A stretch of 64,000 nucleotides of DNA from Paracoccus marcusii (GCF_028621715.1 NZ_CP117466.1:2058501-2122500), one strand, 5' to 3'. Shown: positions 49,327-59,876, counted from the first letter of the stretch. Numbers and translations: made by a program. Notes: generated by a model not told the origin, from the sequence alone.

Positions 49327-50264
49327 TCGATCACCGTCCCGGAAAGCAGATCACCCCGCCCGCCGCGCGGCAGCGCCGCGACCCCGCGCCGTCGCGCCTG
49401 AAGTACCGCCTGGAGCGGATGTGGTTGACGCCGCTGTACCGCCGGGTGCTGCGCGTGGGCCTTCCGGCCTTTGCCATCGCGATGGTCGGGGGGCTGTGGC
49501 TGGCCGACGAGGACCGTCGCGCCGCGCTGAACGACACCGTCGCCAGCGTGGTGACCAAAGTCCAGAGCCGCGACGAATTCCAGGTCCGCATCATGACGAT
49601 CGAGGGGGCGACCCCGGTGGTGGACCGCGCCCTGCGCGCGATGCTGCCGGTGGATCTGCCAGCCTCCAGCTTCGACATCGATCTGGCGGCGCTGCGCCTG
49701 CAGGTGCTGCAGCTGGACGCGGTCGAATCCATTGACCTGCGCATCAAGCCGGGCGGCATCCTGTCGGCGGTGGTCAAGGAACGCGAACCCGCGATCCTGT
49801 GGCGCCACGCGCGCGGCATCGACATGCTGGACGCCGGCGGTCATCGCGTGGCCAGCCTGACCTCGCGCGAGGTGCGCGCCGACCTGCCGCTGATCACCGG
49901 AGAGGGGGCGGACCTGGCCACGACCGAGGCGCTGGCCCTGTTCGACGCCGCGGGTCCGATCCTGCCCCGCGTGCGTGGCCTTGTGCGGCGCGGCGAACGG
50001 CGGTGGGACCTGGTGCTGGATCACGGCCAGCGCATCCTGCTGCCCGAGACCGGCGCGGTGATCGCGCTGGAGGCGGCGATCGCGATGGACCGGGCCGAGG
50101 ACATGCTGGGCCGCGACATCACCATCGTCGATCTGCGCGACCCGACGCGGCCCGTCCTGCGGTTGGGGATCGACGCGCGCAACACGATACGCACCGCACG
50201 CGGCCTGCCGCTGCTGGGACCCGATGGCAGCGTGCTGCCCGATGACAAGAAGACGGAGGGCTGA
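49314..50264 (+). CDS. ftsQ: Cell division protein FtsQ
   Basis: 316 residues from GTG 49314, seven bases after GGAGG. A basic cytosolic tail, one membrane helix (46-64), a POTRA domain from about 88 and the beta domain after it ([33 protein letters not shown]). Links early and late divisome proteins. Three bases separate it from ftsA. Confidence 0.92.
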   Translation: MPVVIDHRPGKQITPPAARQRRDPAPSRLKYRLERMWLTPLYRRVLRVGLPAFAIAMVGGLWLADEDRRAALNDTVASVVTKVQSRDEFQVRIMTIEGATPVVDRALRAMLPVDLPASSFDIDLAALRLQVLQLDAVESIDLRIKPGGILSAVVKEREPAILWRHARGIDMLDAGGHRVASLTSREVRADLPLITGEGADLATTEALALFDAAGPILPRVRGLVRRGERRWDLVLDHGQRILLPETGAVIALEAAIAMDRAEDMLGRDITIVDLRDPTRPVLRLGIDARNTIRTARGLPLLGPDGSVLPDDKKTEG

Positions 50265-50267
50265 GGA

Positions 50268-51602
50268 ATGGTGGACCTGTATCAGACGCAACGCGCGATG
50301 CGTAACATCCGCCGGGCGGCCCTGCAGCGGGGCGTGATCGGCATCCTGGACATCGGCACGTCCAAGATCGCCTGCCTTGTCCTGCGCATCGACGGCAACG
50401 GCACCTTCCGGGAAACCGACGGCGTGGGCCCGATGGCGGGGCAGGTCAATTTCCGCGTGATCGGCGCGGCATCGACCCGGTCGCGCGGGATGCGCCGCGG
50501 CGAGATCGAAACCATGGCCGAGACCGAGCGTGCGATCCGCACGGTCGTCGCCGCCGCGCAGAAGGTCGCGGGCGTGCGCGTCGATCATGTCATCGCCTGC
50601 CTGTCGGGCGGGCGACCGGCCTCGTATGGCCTGGCCGGAGAGATCGTGCTGGAATCCGGCAAGGTCGGCGAACATGACGTGGCATCCGTGCTGGCCGCCT
50701 GCGACGCGCCCGATTTCGGCCGCGGCCGCGAGGTGCTGCACGCGCAGCCGGTGAATTTCGCGGTCGACAACCGCAGCAACCTGGCCGACCCGCGTGACCA
50801 TCTGGGCAACAAGCTGTTCTGCGACATGCATGTGCTGACCGTGGACGGCGATTCCATCGGCAACCTGGTCCAGTGCATCCGGCGCTGCGACCTTGAACTG
50901 GCGGGGATCGCCTCGGCGCCCTATGCCTCGGCCCGCGCGTCGCTGGTCGAGGATGAGCAGGAGCTGGGCGCGGCCTGTGTCGATTTCGGCGGTGGCGGCA
51001 CCGGCGTGTCGATCTTCGTCAAGAAGCACATGATCTTTTCCGATCACGTGCCCATCGGGGGCAACCTGATCACCCAGGACATCGCCCAGGGTCTGCGTGT
51101 CAGCCTGCCCGTGGCAGAGCGCCTGAAGACGCTGAACGGGGGCGTCGAGGCGACGGGCCGCGACGACCGCGACATGATCGAGGTCGGCGGAGAGACCGGG
51201 GACTGGGAGGCGGACCGCCGCCAGGTCAGCCGCGCCGACGTGATCGGCGTGATGCGCCCCCGCGTTGAGGAGATGCTGGAGCATGTCCGCGAGGTGCTGG
51301 ACGCGGCCGGGTTCGACTGGATGCCCAGCCAGCAGATCGTGCTGACCGGGGGCGGCAGCCAGATCCCAGGCCTGGACGGTCTGGCAACGCGCATCCTGGG
51401 TCCGAACGTGCGCTGCGGGCGGCCGCTGCGCATCGACGGTCTGGCCCATCAGCTGACCGATCCCAGCTTTTCCAGCGCCGTCGGCCTGGCGCTGTTCGCC
51501 GCACATCCGCAGGATGAATGGTGGGATTTCGAGATGCCGGCCGACCGCTATCCCGCGCGCAGCCTGCGTCGAGCCTATCGCTGGTTCAAGAACAACTGGT
51601 GA
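50268..51602 (+). CDS. ftsA: Cell division protein FtsA
   Basis: 444 residues, ATG 50268. Actin-like ATPase that tethers FtsZ to the membrane. GILDIGTSKIACLV and CVDFGGGGTGVSIF are the phosphate loops, and LTGGGSQIPGLDGLA is the adenosine motif. The C-terminal RSLRRAYRWFKNNW is the amphipathic membrane anchor. A 221-base gap with some AT-rich sequence follows and may hold an ftsZ promoter. Confidence 0.95.
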   Translation: MVDLYQTQRAMRNIRRAALQRGVIGILDIGTSKIACLVLRIDGNGTFRETDGVGPMAGQVNFRVIGAASTRSRGMRRGEIETMAETERAIRTVVAAAQKVAGVRVDHVIACLSGGRPASYGLAGEIVLESGKVGEHDVASVLAACDAPDFGRGREVLHAQPVNFAVDNRSNLADPRDHLGNKLFCDMHVLTVDGDSIGNLVQCIRRCDLELAGIASAPYASARASLVEDEQELGAACVDFGGGGTGVSIFVKKHMIFSDHVPIGGNLITQDIAQGLRVSLPVAERLKTLNGGVEATGRDDRDMIEVGGETGDWEADRRQVSRADVIGVMRPRVEEMLEHVREVLDAAGFDWMPSQQIVLTGGGSQIPGLDGLATRILGPNVRCGRPLRIDGLAHQLTDPSFSSAVGLALFAAHPQDEWWDFEMPADRYPARSLRRAYRWFKNNW

Positions 51603-51823
51603 TTGCACCACCTTGGTTCTGGGGGGTGGCAAGGGTTTTCCCACCACATTCGGAAGACATGGCAAGATGCCGCCTATTTCAAGGGTAGCCCCTCCAGATT
51701 TTGCGAAACGCCCGGCTTTTTCGGGTGACGGAACTGGTGCCAATTGTTACGGTAACCATTAAGAAACGGGATTCGAGCGGTACACCCGCCTCCCCAATGC
51801 AGCAGCGGTAACAGGCGGACACC

Positions 51824-53419
51824 ATGAACCTCAATCTGATGATGAATGACGAAGAAGAGCTGAAGCCGCGCATCACCGTCTTCGGTGTCGGTGGCGCAGG
51901 TGGCAACGCCGTCAACAACATGATTCAGAAGCAGCTCGACGGGGTCGAGTTCGTGGTCGCCAACACCGACGCGCAGGCGCTGCAGCAGTCGCGTGCGACC
52001 TCGCGCATTCAGATCGGGCCCAAGGTCACCGAGGGTCTGGGCGCGGGCGCCAAGCCCACGATCGGCGCCAAGGCCGCCGAGGAGACGATCGAGGACATCG
52101 TCGATCACCTGATGGGCGCGCATATGTGCTTCATCACCGCGGGCATGGGCGGCGGCACCGGCACCGGTGCGGCGCCGATCATCGCGCAGGCCGCGCGCGA
52201 GATGGGCATCCTGACCGTCGGCGTGGTGACCAAGCCCTTCCAGTTCGAGGGCACCAAGCGGATGCGCCAGGCCGAGGAGGGCGTCGAGGCCCTGCAGAAG
52301 GTCGTGGACACGCTGATCATCATTCCGAACCAGAACCTGTTCCGGCTGGCGAACGAAAAGACCACCTTCACCGACGCCTTCGCGCTGGCCGACGACGTGC
52401 TGTACCAGGGCGTCAAGGGCGTGACGGACCTGATGGTCAAGCCGGGCCTGATCAACCTGGACTTTGCCGACGTGCGGTCGGTGATGGACGAGATGGGCAA
52501 GGCCATGATGGGCACCGGCGAGGCCTCGGGCGAGAACCGCGCCCAGGAAGCCGCCGAGCGTGCCATCGCAAACCCGCTGCTGGACGAGATCAGCCTGAAC
52601 GGCGCGCGCGGCGTGCTGATCAACATCACCGGCGGCTATGACATGACCCTGTTCGAACTGGACGAGGCGGCCAACGTCATCCGCGACAAGGTGGACGCCG
52701 ATGCCAACATCATCGTCGGCTCGACGCTGGACCCCGACATGGACGGCACGATCCGCGTTTCGGTCGTGGCAACCGGCATCGATGCCGCCGTTGCGGTGGC
52801 CGAGGTTCCCTCGCCCCGCCGCGGCATGGCTGCGCCGCTGACCCAGAATCCGCAGGTCGGTGCCGCCGCCGAGGAGCAGCCGGCGATCCCGGCGCGCCGC
52901 GTGGCGCCCCCGATCGCATCCTCTGCCGAGACGGCCCGCGTCGAGGCCCCGCGCCACGATCCGCGCGCCGAGGACGACATGCCGCAGCCGGCCTATCAGC
53001 CGAAGGACAGCGCCCGCCAGAACGCCGTGCGCATCGACGACGACGCGTCGGCCTTTGTCGCGCCCCGTGCGCCGCAGTCCCCGCGCGCCGGCCAGCCCGC
53101 ACCCGAGGTGATGGACCGCCTGCGCCGCGCCGTGGACAACCACGGCCGCGTCCCCGCACAGCCGCAGCAGCAGCCGGCACAGCCCGCCACCAGCCGGATG
53201 AGTGGTCTGGGCCGCATGCTGGAGCGCATGGCAGGCCATGGCAACGACCAGCCGGGCGGCGCCAAGCCGGCCGCATCCTCGATCGCCGAGCGTGTGAACG
53301 ACCGCGTCGCCGTCCGCGCCCGCCAGCACGACACCGACTTCGACGATCTGGCCAGCCCCGACTCGAACGGCAAGGACAATGTCGAGATCCCGGCTTTCCT
53401 GCGCCGTCAGGCCAACTGA
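51824..53419 (+). CDS. ftsZ: Cell division protein FtsZ
   Basis: 531 residues. Tubulin-like GTPase forming the Z-ring. [11 protein letters not shown], the signature [12 protein letters not shown] and the T7 loop NLDFADV are present. After residue about 320 a 200-residue Pro/Ala/Gln-rich linker leads to the conserved end [13 protein letters not shown], which binds FtsA. The long linker is normal in Rhodobacterales. Confidence 0.96.
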   Translation: MNLNLMMNDEEELKPRITVFGVGGAGGNAVNNMIQKQLDGVEFVVANTDAQALQQSRATSRIQIGPKVTEGLGAGAKPTIGAKAAEETIEDIVDHLMGAHMCFITAGMGGGTGTGAAPIIAQAAREMGILTVGVVTKPFQFEGTKRMRQAEEGVEALQKVVDTLIIIPNQNLFRLANEKTTFTDAFALADDVLYQGVKGVTDLMVKPGLINLDFADVRSVMDEMGKAMMGTGEASGENRAQEAAERAIANPLLDEISLNGARGVLINITGGYDMTLFELDEAANVIRDKVDADANIIVGSTLDPDMDGTIRVSVVATGIDAAVAVAEVPSPRRGMAAPLTQNPQVGAAAEEQPAIPARRVAPPIASSAETARVEAPRHDPRAEDDMPQPAYQPKDSARQNAVRIDDDASAFVAPRAPQSPRAGQPAPEVMDRLRRAVDNHGRVPAQPQQQPAQPATSRMSGLGRMLERMAGHGNDQPGGAKPAASSIAERVNDRVAVRARQHDTDFDDLASPDSNGKDNVEIPAFLRRQAN

Positions 53420-53451
53420 CGGATCACGAAACCGGCACATCCACTGGTTGC

Positions 53452-53483
53452 AAGGGCCGCTGCAAAGCGGCCCTTTCCCTTTT
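53452..53483 (+). terminator. Terminator after ftsZ
   Basis: AAGGGCCGC-tgcaaa-GCGGCCCTT followed by a T/C-rich stretch (TCCCTTTTCC). Confidence 0.75.
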
Positions 53484-53646
53484 CCAGTCAACCTCTTGGG
53501 CGAAAACGGCCATCGGGTTGCAGGGCAGGGCAGGGGAATGTTTCACCCCGTTACAAAACGTTAATTGAATGCGTTCACTGCCGGACCTAGCTGGAGTGAC
53601 AGAAGGGGCAGGTGCGCCCCACGACGAATCCGAAGGCAGGCAGATC

Positions 53647-54582
53647 ATGCAGGCGACGCTGAAAGACACGGTGACATTGCAGGGCGTCGGGCTCCACTCC
53701 GGTGCGCCCGCGCGTCTGGTCATGCATCCCGCACGGCCCGGCCACGGGATCGTCTTTCGCCGCACCGACCTGTCGCCTGCGGTCGACATTCCGGCATTGT
53801 GGGACCATGTGACGCCGTCCAAGCTGTGCACGCTGCTGGACAACGGCTTGGGTGTGACCCTCTCGACGGTCGAGCACGTGATGGCCGCGCTGGCCGGAAC
53901 GGGCATCCACAACGCGCTGATCACCGTCGATGGGCCCGAAATTCCGATCCTCGATGGTTCGGCTGCACCCTTTGTGGACGCGATCCTGGACACCGGCATC
54001 GCGCGTCAGGCTGCACCGCTGCGCGCGATCCGCGTCCTGCGCACGGTCGAGGTCCGCGAGGGCGAAGCCTTTGCCCGCCTGTCGCCCGCCGACCACCTGG
54101 AGATCGATTTCGAGATCGACTTTACCGACGCCGCGATCGGGCATCAGGAAAAGCGTCTGGACATGGCCAATGGCGCGTTCCTGCGCGAACTGGCCGACAG
54201 CCGCACCTTCTGCCGCGCGTCGGATGTCGAGGCGATGCGCCGCAACGGTCTGGCCCTGGGCGGGACCTATCTGAACGCGGTCGTGGTGGATGGCGGGCGC
54301 GTCCTGTCGCCGGGCGGTCTGCGTCACGCGGATGAGGCCGTGCGCCACAAGATGCTGGACGCCACCGGCGATCTGGCGCTGGCCGGTGCGCCGCTGCTGG
54401 CGCGCTATACCGGCCACCGTGCGGGTCACGCGATGACCAACCGCCTGCTGCGGGCGCTGTTCGCCGACCCCACTGCATGGACCTGGGAGCGGTGCACGCC
54501 CGAGCTGGAAGGTCGCCTGCCGGGTGCGGGTGTCGCCGACTATGCACGCCCCGAACTTGCCGCGGCCTTTGCGGCCGAGTGA
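53647..54582 (+). CDS. lpxC: UDP-3-O-acyl-N-acetylglucosamine deacetylase LpxC
   Basis: 311 residues from ATG 53647. Commits UDP-acyl-GlcNAc to lipid A. Zn ligands H77 (STVEHVMAAL), H234 and D238 (RHKMLD) and the catalytic H261 (GHRAGHA) are in place. It has a promoter region of its own after the ftsZ terminator. Confidence 0.95.
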   Translation: MQATLKDTVTLQGVGLHSGAPARLVMHPARPGHGIVFRRTDLSPAVDIPALWDHVTPSKLCTLLDNGLGVTLSTVEHVMAALAGTGIHNALITVDGPEIPILDGSAAPFVDAILDTGIARQAAPLRAIRVLRTVEVREGEAFARLSPADHLEIDFEIDFTDAAIGHQEKRLDMANGAFLRELADSRTFCRASDVEAMRRNGLALGGTYLNAVVVDGGRVLSPGGLRHADEAVRHKMLDATGDLALAGAPLLARYTGHRAGHAMTNRLLRALFADPTAWTWERCTPELEGRLPGAGVADYARPELAAAFAAE

Positions 54583-54717
54583 CGGCGCGGGGCGCCGGGA
54601 CCTTGGCCGAATTCAACGGATTGCCATTTTGCGCCCCCTGATGTTCTGTGCTAGAGGATCCCGGCAGCGCCGCCCGCACGCGGGCAGCGCATCGGCAAAT
54701 CGTAGGGCAGGATAAAG

Positions 54718-55566
54718 ATGGCGGGCTCGAAAATCTCGGCTTCGGTGGTGGCTGCGGTGCTGGCGGGCGTTGTCCTGACTGGCTGCGGCGGCAACCGGGA
54801 CGCGGCGCAAAAGCAAAATCTGGACCGCTTTACGGCCGAGGAAATCTACAAGCGGGGCGAGTTCGAGCTGGAGAACAGCGGCGATCCCGAGGATGCCGTC
54901 GTCTATTTCAGCGAGATCGAGCGGCTGTATCCCTATTCCGAATGGGCCAAGCGCGCGCTGATCATGCAGGCCTATGGCAACCACAAGGCGGGCAATTACG
55001 AAGAGGCCCGCGGCGCGGCGCAGCGGTTCCTGGACACCTATCCGACCGATGAGGATGCCGCCTATGCGCAGTATCTGCTGGCGCTGTCCTATTACGATCA
55101 GATCGATGACGTCGGGCGCGATCAGGGCCTGACCTTTCAGGCACTGCAGGGGCTGCGGACGGTGATCGAGCAGTATCCCGACAGCGAATATGCCCGCAGT
55201 TCGATCCTGAAGTTCGACCTGGCGTTCGATCACCTGGCCGCCAAGGAAATGGAGATCGGGCGTTATTACCTGAAGCAGGGGCATTACGCAGCGTCGGTGA
55301 ACCGGTTCCGCGTGGTGGTCGAGGAGTTCCAGACGACCACCCAGACCCCCGAGGCGCTGCTGCGTCTGGTCGAGGCTTATCTGGCCCTTGGACTGCTGGA
55401 CGAGGCGCAGACGGCGGGCGCCATCCTGGGACACAATTTCCAGTCCTCGCCCTTCTATGACGACGCGTTCCGGCAGCTGCGCGGCCGCGGCCTGTCGGCC
55501 GAGGTGCGCGGTGACAGCTGGCTGACCAACGTCTATCGCCAGACCATCCAGGGACGCTGGCTGTAA
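54718..55566 (+). CDS. bamD: Outer membrane assembly lipoprotein BamD
   Basis: 282 residues. Lipobox LTGC gives lipidated C23. Five TPR-like helix pairs follow (AEEIYKRGEFELENSG, AKRALIMQAYGNHKAGNYEEA, YAQYLLALSYY). Part of the BAM complex that inserts outer-membrane beta-barrels. 28 bases ahead of recN. Confidence 0.93.
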   Translation: MAGSKISASVVAAVLAGVVLTGCGGNRDAAQKQNLDRFTAEEIYKRGEFELENSGDPEDAVVYFSEIERLYPYSEWAKRALIMQAYGNHKAGNYEEARGAAQRFLDTYPTDEDAAYAQYLLALSYYDQIDDVGRDQGLTFQALQGLRTVIEQYPDSEYARSSILKFDLAFDHLAAKEMEIGRYYLKQGHYAASVNRFRVVVEEFQTTTQTPEALLRLVEAYLALGLLDEAQTAGAILGHNFQSSPFYDDAFRQLRGRGLSAEVRGDSWLTNVYRQTIQGRWL

Positions 55567-55594
55567 TGCAGGCCGTGCGCAGGGGCCGTGGCCC

Positions 55595-57241
55595 ATGCTG
55601 AGATCGCTGGACATCCGCGACATGCTGCTGATCGACCGGCTGGAGCTGTCGTTCGGCCCCGGCCTGAACGTGCTGACCGGAGAGACCGGCGCGGGCAAGT
55701 CCATCCTGCTGGATTGCTTGGGGTTCGTCCTGGGCTGGCGCAGTCGTGCCGAGCTAGTCCGCCAGGGGGCCGCGCAGGGCGAGGTTCAGGCGGTGTTCGA
55801 CCTGCCGGAGGTTCATCCCGCCCGCGCCCTGCTGGCCGAGGCCGGGATCACGATCGATGACGACGAGCTGATCCTGCGCCGCGTGAACACGCTGGATGGG
55901 CGCAAGACGGGCTGGGTCAATGACCGCCGGGTGTCGGGCGAGGTTCTGCGGCAGCTGTCCGAGGTCCTGGTCGAGCTGCACGGGCAGCATGACGACCGCG
56001 GGCTGTTGAATTCGCGCGGGCATCGCACCCTGCTGGACGCGTTCGGCGCGATGGACCTGTCGGCGGTCCGCCGCACCTGGGCCGCACGCCGCGATGCGGA
56101 CCGGGCGCTGGCAGAGGCCGAGGCCGCGTTGGCCGCCGCCCGGCAGGAAGAAGAGTTTCTGCGCCACGCCGTGGCGGAACTGGACAAGCTGGCCCCCGAA
56201 CCCGGCGAGGAACAGCGCCTGGACATCGCGCGCCGCGCCATGCAGGGCGCGGAGCGCATCCGGGATGACGTGGCGCGCGCTCTGCAGATGCTGGCGGGAG
56301 ACGGTGCCGAAGGCGCGATGGTCGACGCAGCGCGCTGGTTGGAGGGCGCATCCGAGCAGGCCGAGGGTCGACTGGACGAGCCGCTGGCCGCCCTGTCACG
56401 CGCGCTGATCGAGCTGGGCGAGGCCACCCGCGGGGTCGAGGACACGCTGGCCGCGCTGGATTTCGATCCGCACGCGCTGGAATCGACCGAGGAGCGGCTG
56501 TTCGCGCTGCGTGCCTTGGCGCGAAAGCATGACATCCTGCCCGACGATCTGGCCGGTCTGGCGCAGCAGTTGCGCGACCGGCTGGAGCGTCTGGATGCCA
56601 GCGAGGCGCGGATGGGCGATCTGCGCCGTGCGGCGCGGGACGCTCAGGCGGACTATGATGCCGCGGCCGATGCGCTGACCGCTGCCCGCACCGAGGCCGC
56701 GACCCGGTTGGACCGCGCCGTAACCGCTGAATTGGTGCCGCTGAAGATGGAACGTGCGGTCTTTCGCACCGTCGTATCGCCCGCCGAGCCCGGGCCGGAC
56801 GGGCGCGATACCGTGGCGTTCACGGTGGCGACCAACCCGGGCGCACCGTCGGGACCGCTGGACAAGATCGCCTCCGGTGGCGAACTGTCCCGCTTTCTGT
56901 TGGCGCTGAAGGTCTGCCTGGCGCGGGGGAATGACGCATTGGTCATGATCTTCGACGAGATCGATCGCGGGGTCGGCGGGGCCACCGCCGATGCCGTCGG
57001 CCGCCGTCTGCAGAATCTTGCGGATGGTGCGCAGGTGCTGGTCATCACCCATTCGCCGCAGGTCGCGGCCTTGGGCGCGGTGCATTTCCGGGTGTCGAAA
57101 TCGGTGACCGACGGGATGACCACCTCCACCGTCACGCCGCTGCCTCAACCCGAGCGCGTGGCCGAGATCGCGCGCATGCTGTCGGGCGACCGTGTCACCG
57201 ACGCTGCGACCGAGGCTGCGCGCGCCTTGTTGGACGGTTAG
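55595..57241 (+). CDS. recN: DNA repair protein RecN
   Basis: 548 residues. SMC-like ATPase for double-strand break repair. Walker A GETGAGKS, long coiled-coil arms (about 150-380) and the C-terminal head with ASGGELSRFLLALK and LVMIFDEIDRGVGG. Last gene of the plus-strand block; converges on the small minus gene by four bases. Confidence 0.95.
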   Translation: MLRSLDIRDMLLIDRLELSFGPGLNVLTGETGAGKSILLDCLGFVLGWRSRAELVRQGAAQGEVQAVFDLPEVHPARALLAEAGITIDDDELILRRVNTLDGRKTGWVNDRRVSGEVLRQLSEVLVELHGQHDDRGLLNSRGHRTLLDAFGAMDLSAVRRTWAARRDADRALAEAEAALAAARQEEEFLRHAVAELDKLAPEPGEEQRLDIARRAMQGAERIRDDVARALQMLAGDGAEGAMVDAARWLEGASEQAEGRLDEPLAALSRALIELGEATRGVEDTLAALDFDPHALESTEERLFALRALARKHDILPDDLAGLAQQLRDRLERLDASEARMGDLRRAARDAQADYDAAADALTAARTEAATRLDRAVTAELVPLKMERAVFRTVVSPAEPGPDGRDTVAFTVATNPGAPSGPLDKIASGGELSRFLLALKVCLARGNDALVMIFDEIDRGVGGATADAVGRRLQNLADGAQVLVITHSPQVAALGAVHFRVSKSVTDGMTTSTVTPLPQPERVAEIARMLSGDRVTDAATEAARALLDG

Positions 57242-57570
57242 TCCAGAATCCGCGGTGCGGGTCGCAGAACCGACAGGATACGCCCGTCATCGGCATCGAT
57301 CCGCACCAGATGACCACCGACCACGGCATAGCTGTCGCCATCGGGCGCCTGAGACAGGCCATAGCGGCCCGGTGCGCTGACACGATGCAGCTGGTCCTCC
57401 GGAACGCTGTCACCGACCATCGGCATGGTCGCATGCCCGCCCAGACATTCCGTCGTACATGCCGGCACGGCCTGCAGGCCACGGGTCGGCGTGGTGTTGG
57501 GGGCGGTCAGGGCGGCGAGGCCGAGCATTGTCCCGGCCGCCACGGCGGCAAGGGGGTGCAGCGGCGTCAT
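57238..57570 (-). CDS. Small secreted protein, paralogue of the next gene
   Basis: 110 residues from ATG 57570 (an ATG three bases earlier is too close to its GAGG). Signal peptide-like N-terminus (LAAVAAGTMLGLAALTA). The C-terminus YAVVGGHLVRIDADDGRILSVLRP is nearly that of its neighbour. Such short periplasmic proteins with a 'VRID..G.ILSVLRP' ending occur in this order, often as RcnB-like or hypothetical. Function unknown. Confidence 0.6.
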   Translation of the reverse strand: MTPLHPLAAVAAGTMLGLAALTAPNTTPTRGLQAVPACTTECLGGHATMPMVGDSVPEDQLHRVSAPGRYGLSQAPDGDSYAVVGGHLVRIDADDGRILSVLRPAPRILD

Positions 57571-57668
57571 CATGTCCTCGGATCAGTTACAACGGGTCAA
57601 CCCGGGATTGCCTGACGGGTTCCGCTGCGACGCCGCATGGCAGGCATGCCGATGCGGAACTGCCACGT

Positions 57669-57932
57669 TCAGTCGGGCAGGGGCCGCAGGATCGACAGGA
57701 TCTTGCCGCTGCCGATCTGGATGCGGACAAGATGGCCCGATACGACGGCATAGACGCTGCCCGGCAGCTGCGGCCCAAGGCCCACGGCGCCGGGCTTGTC
57801 GATCTGGCGAACCTGTTCGGGCGCCGGCACCTCACCGACGGTGGGGCGCTGCTGGGCAAAGCCGTCCTGAGGGACCAGCGCGCATGCGCCGATCAGCAGG
57901 GCGGTGGAGAGACGTCGCAAGATCCGGTCCAT
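57669..57932 (-). CDS. Small secreted protein, paralogue of the previous gene
   Basis: 87 residues from ATG 57932; an upstream in-frame ATG at 57968 lacks a ribosome-binding site. Signal peptide at about 1-26, with AQ at its end. The C-terminus YAVVSGHLVRIQIGSGKILSILRP matches the neighbour, so this is a tandem duplication. Function unknown. Confidence 0.6.
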   Translation of the reverse strand: MDRILRRLSTALLIGACALVPQDGFAQQRPTVGEVPAPEQVRQIDKPGAVGLGPQLPGSVYAVVSGHLVRIQIGSGKILSILRPLPD

Positions 57933-58001
57933 GATGGCTGCACCCCGTTCGCAGGCTCGCCACCGCATATCACCACGGCAGGGGTTAACAACCCGTTCCG
58001 A

Positions 58002-58871
58002 TCAACCGTTCCGCGCCGTAAATCGGGGCAGCATGGCCGAAAAATCCTGTCCCCGGCCGTCTTCGCGGGTGACGAAGTCGTCATATTGTTGATGCGCCAA
58101 CGCCCCCATCGGGGTCTGCGCGCCGACCGATTCGGCCGCCTGCTGGGACAGGCCAAGATCCTTGAGCATCAGTTCGGCGGCAAAGCCGGGCTTGTAGCCG
58201 TTGTCCGCGGGGCTGACAGGGCCCACGCCCGGCGCCGGGCAGTAGGCGTTCATCGACCAGCTATAGCCCGAACTGGTCGACACGACGTCGAACATCTTCT
58301 GGCGGTCCAGCCCCAGCTTGTCGGCCAAGGCAAAGGCTTCGCAGGTGGCGATCATCGTGACGCCCAGGATCATGTTGTTGCAGATCTTGGCCGCCTGTCC
58401 GGCGCCGCTGTCGCCGCAATGGACGGCCTTCTGGCCCATGACCGCGAACAGCGGCTGGACGGTGGCGAAATCGGCTTCGGCGCCACCTACCATGAAGGTC
58501 AGCGTGCCGGCCTGTGCGCCGCCGGTGCCGCCCGAAACGGGCGCGTCCAGCGCACCCAGCCCCGCCGCGCGGGCCGCTTGCGCCACGGCGCGCGCGCTGT
58601 CCACGTCGACGGTGGAACAGTCGCACAGGACCGCGCCCTGCTGCATGGCGGGGATGATCTGGTCGGCCACGTCGCGCAGGATCTGGCCATTGGGCAGCAT
58701 GGTGAAGACAACATCCGCGCCCGACACCGCCTTGGTCGCGCTGGCGGCGAGGGTCACGCCCGCGGGGGCGGGGGCCGCGGTGTCGAAACCCGTGACCTGA
58801 TGGCCCGCGGCAGCCAAGTTGGCGGCCATGGGCGCGCCCATGTTGCCCAGTCCGATGAAGCCGATCTTCAT
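58002..58871 (-). CDS. mmsB: 3-hydroxyisobutyrate dehydrogenase
   Basis: 289 residues from ATG 58871. Oxidises 3-hydroxyisobutyrate to methylmalonate semialdehyde with NAD in valine breakdown. GFIGLGNMGAPMAANL is the NAD-binding start, DAPVSGGTGGAQAGTL the substrate motif, and the catalytic Lys lies in GAGQAAKICNNMI. Overlaps the hydrolase gene by four bases. Confidence 0.93.
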   Translation of the reverse strand: MKIGFIGLGNMGAPMAANLAAAGHQVTGFDTAAPAPAGVTLAASATKAVSGADVVFTMLPNGQILRDVADQIIPAMQQGAVLCDCSTVDVDSARAVAQAARAAGLGALDAPVSGGTGGAQAGTLTFMVGGAEADFATVQPLFAVMGQKAVHCGDSGAGQAAKICNNMILGVTMIATCEAFALADKLGLDRQKMFDVVSTSSGYSWSMNAYCPAPGVGPVSPADNGYKPGFAAELMLKDLGLSQQAAESVGAQTPMGALAHQQYDDFVTREDGRGQDFSAMLPRFTARNG

Positions 58872-59875
58872 TCTGCAGTCTCCCATTGCAGTTCGTCATC
58901 CCCAAGCGGGGCCAGCATCGCGCGCAGCGTGTCATCGGACGCGTCGCGGCGCCAGACGGGCTTGCGATCCTTGTCGATGATCTGGGCGCGCACGCCCTCC
59001 AGGAAATCGCTTTCGGCCGTGGCGCGGGCGGTAAAGCGGTATTCGCGCGACAGCGACTGCTGCATGCAATCGTCGCCGCGGGCCGCACGCACCATCGCCA
59101 GCCCCGCCGCCATCGACAGCGGCGAATTGCGCCGCAGCGCCTCCAGCGATTCGTCGTCGCCCGCCTCCTGCAACGCGGCGGTGATATCGGCCAGGGTGCG
59201 GCCACCAAAGGCGGACAGGTCGCGCCGGTCCAGCGTCGCCGCGGGGGCAGGGTGGCCGCGCAGGCCGGTCACGTCGCCGCTGTCCTCCAGCATGGCGATC
59301 AGGCCCGGCCAGTCCGCTTCGGGAATGTACATGTCCGCAAAGCCGGCATGGATCGCGTCGCCTGCCGTCATCCGACCACCGGTCATCGCCAGGTATTCAC
59401 CGATCCGCCCCGGCGCGCGACCCAGCAGCCAGGTGCCGCCCACGTCGGGGATCAGGCCGATGCCGCTTTCGGGCATCGCGATGCGCGTCGTGTCGCCGAC
59501 GATCCGGTGGCTGGCATGACCGCCCACCCCCACGCCGCCGCCCATGACGAACCCTTGCATGAAAGCCACGATGGGCTTGGGGAAATCGGCGATGGCCGCG
59601 TTCATGCGGTATTCGTCGCGAAAGAAGTCGCGCCCGACCTGGTGATCGCCCGCGCGGCCCGCGTGATAGACGGCGGCGATGTCGCCCCCGGCGCAGAAGG
59701 CGCGGTCCCCTTCGGCATCGATGATGACCAGCGCGACCGCAGGATCGTCGCGCCACCCGTCCAAAGCGTCATTGATGGCGCGGGCCATGGTATGGGTCAG
59801 AGCGTTCAGCGCCTTGGGCCGGGTAAAGGTAATGCGCCCGGCGCGCCCGGCGGTGCGGATGGTCAGGTCGTCCAT
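58868..59875 (-). CDS. 3-hydroxyisobutyryl-CoA hydrolase (enoyl-CoA hydratase family)
   Basis: 335 residues. Member of the crotonase fold with the ECH_2 C-terminal extension. FCAGGDIAAVY and MGGGVGVGGH form the oxyanion hole; MPESGIGLIPDVGGTW carries the catalytic Glu and Asp. The neighbours (mmsB, acyl-CoA dehydrogenase, mmsA) make the valine-pathway hydrolase the best reading. Confidence 0.88.
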   Translation of the reverse strand: MDDLTIRTAGRAGRITFTRPKALNALTHTMARAINDALDGWRDDPAVALVIIDAEGDRAFCAGGDIAAVYHAGRAGDHQVGRDFFRDEYRMNAAIADFPKPIVAFMQGFVMGGGVGVGGHASHRIVGDTTRIAMPESGIGLIPDVGGTWLLGRAPGRIGEYLAMTGGRMTAGDAIHAGFADMYIPEADWPGLIAMLEDSGDVTGLRGHPAPAATLDRRDLSAFGGRTLADITAALQEAGDDESLEALRRNSPLSMAAGLAMVRAARGDDCMQQSLSREYRFTARATAESDFLEGVRAQIIDKDRKPVWRRDASDDTLRAMLAPLGDDELQWETAE

Positions 59876-59876
59876 G

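Noticed and set aside
49020..51743. 907-codon minus-strand ORF opposite ddl, ftsQ and ftsA
   Set aside because: His/Gln/Arg/Asp-rich shadow of three well-marked genes.
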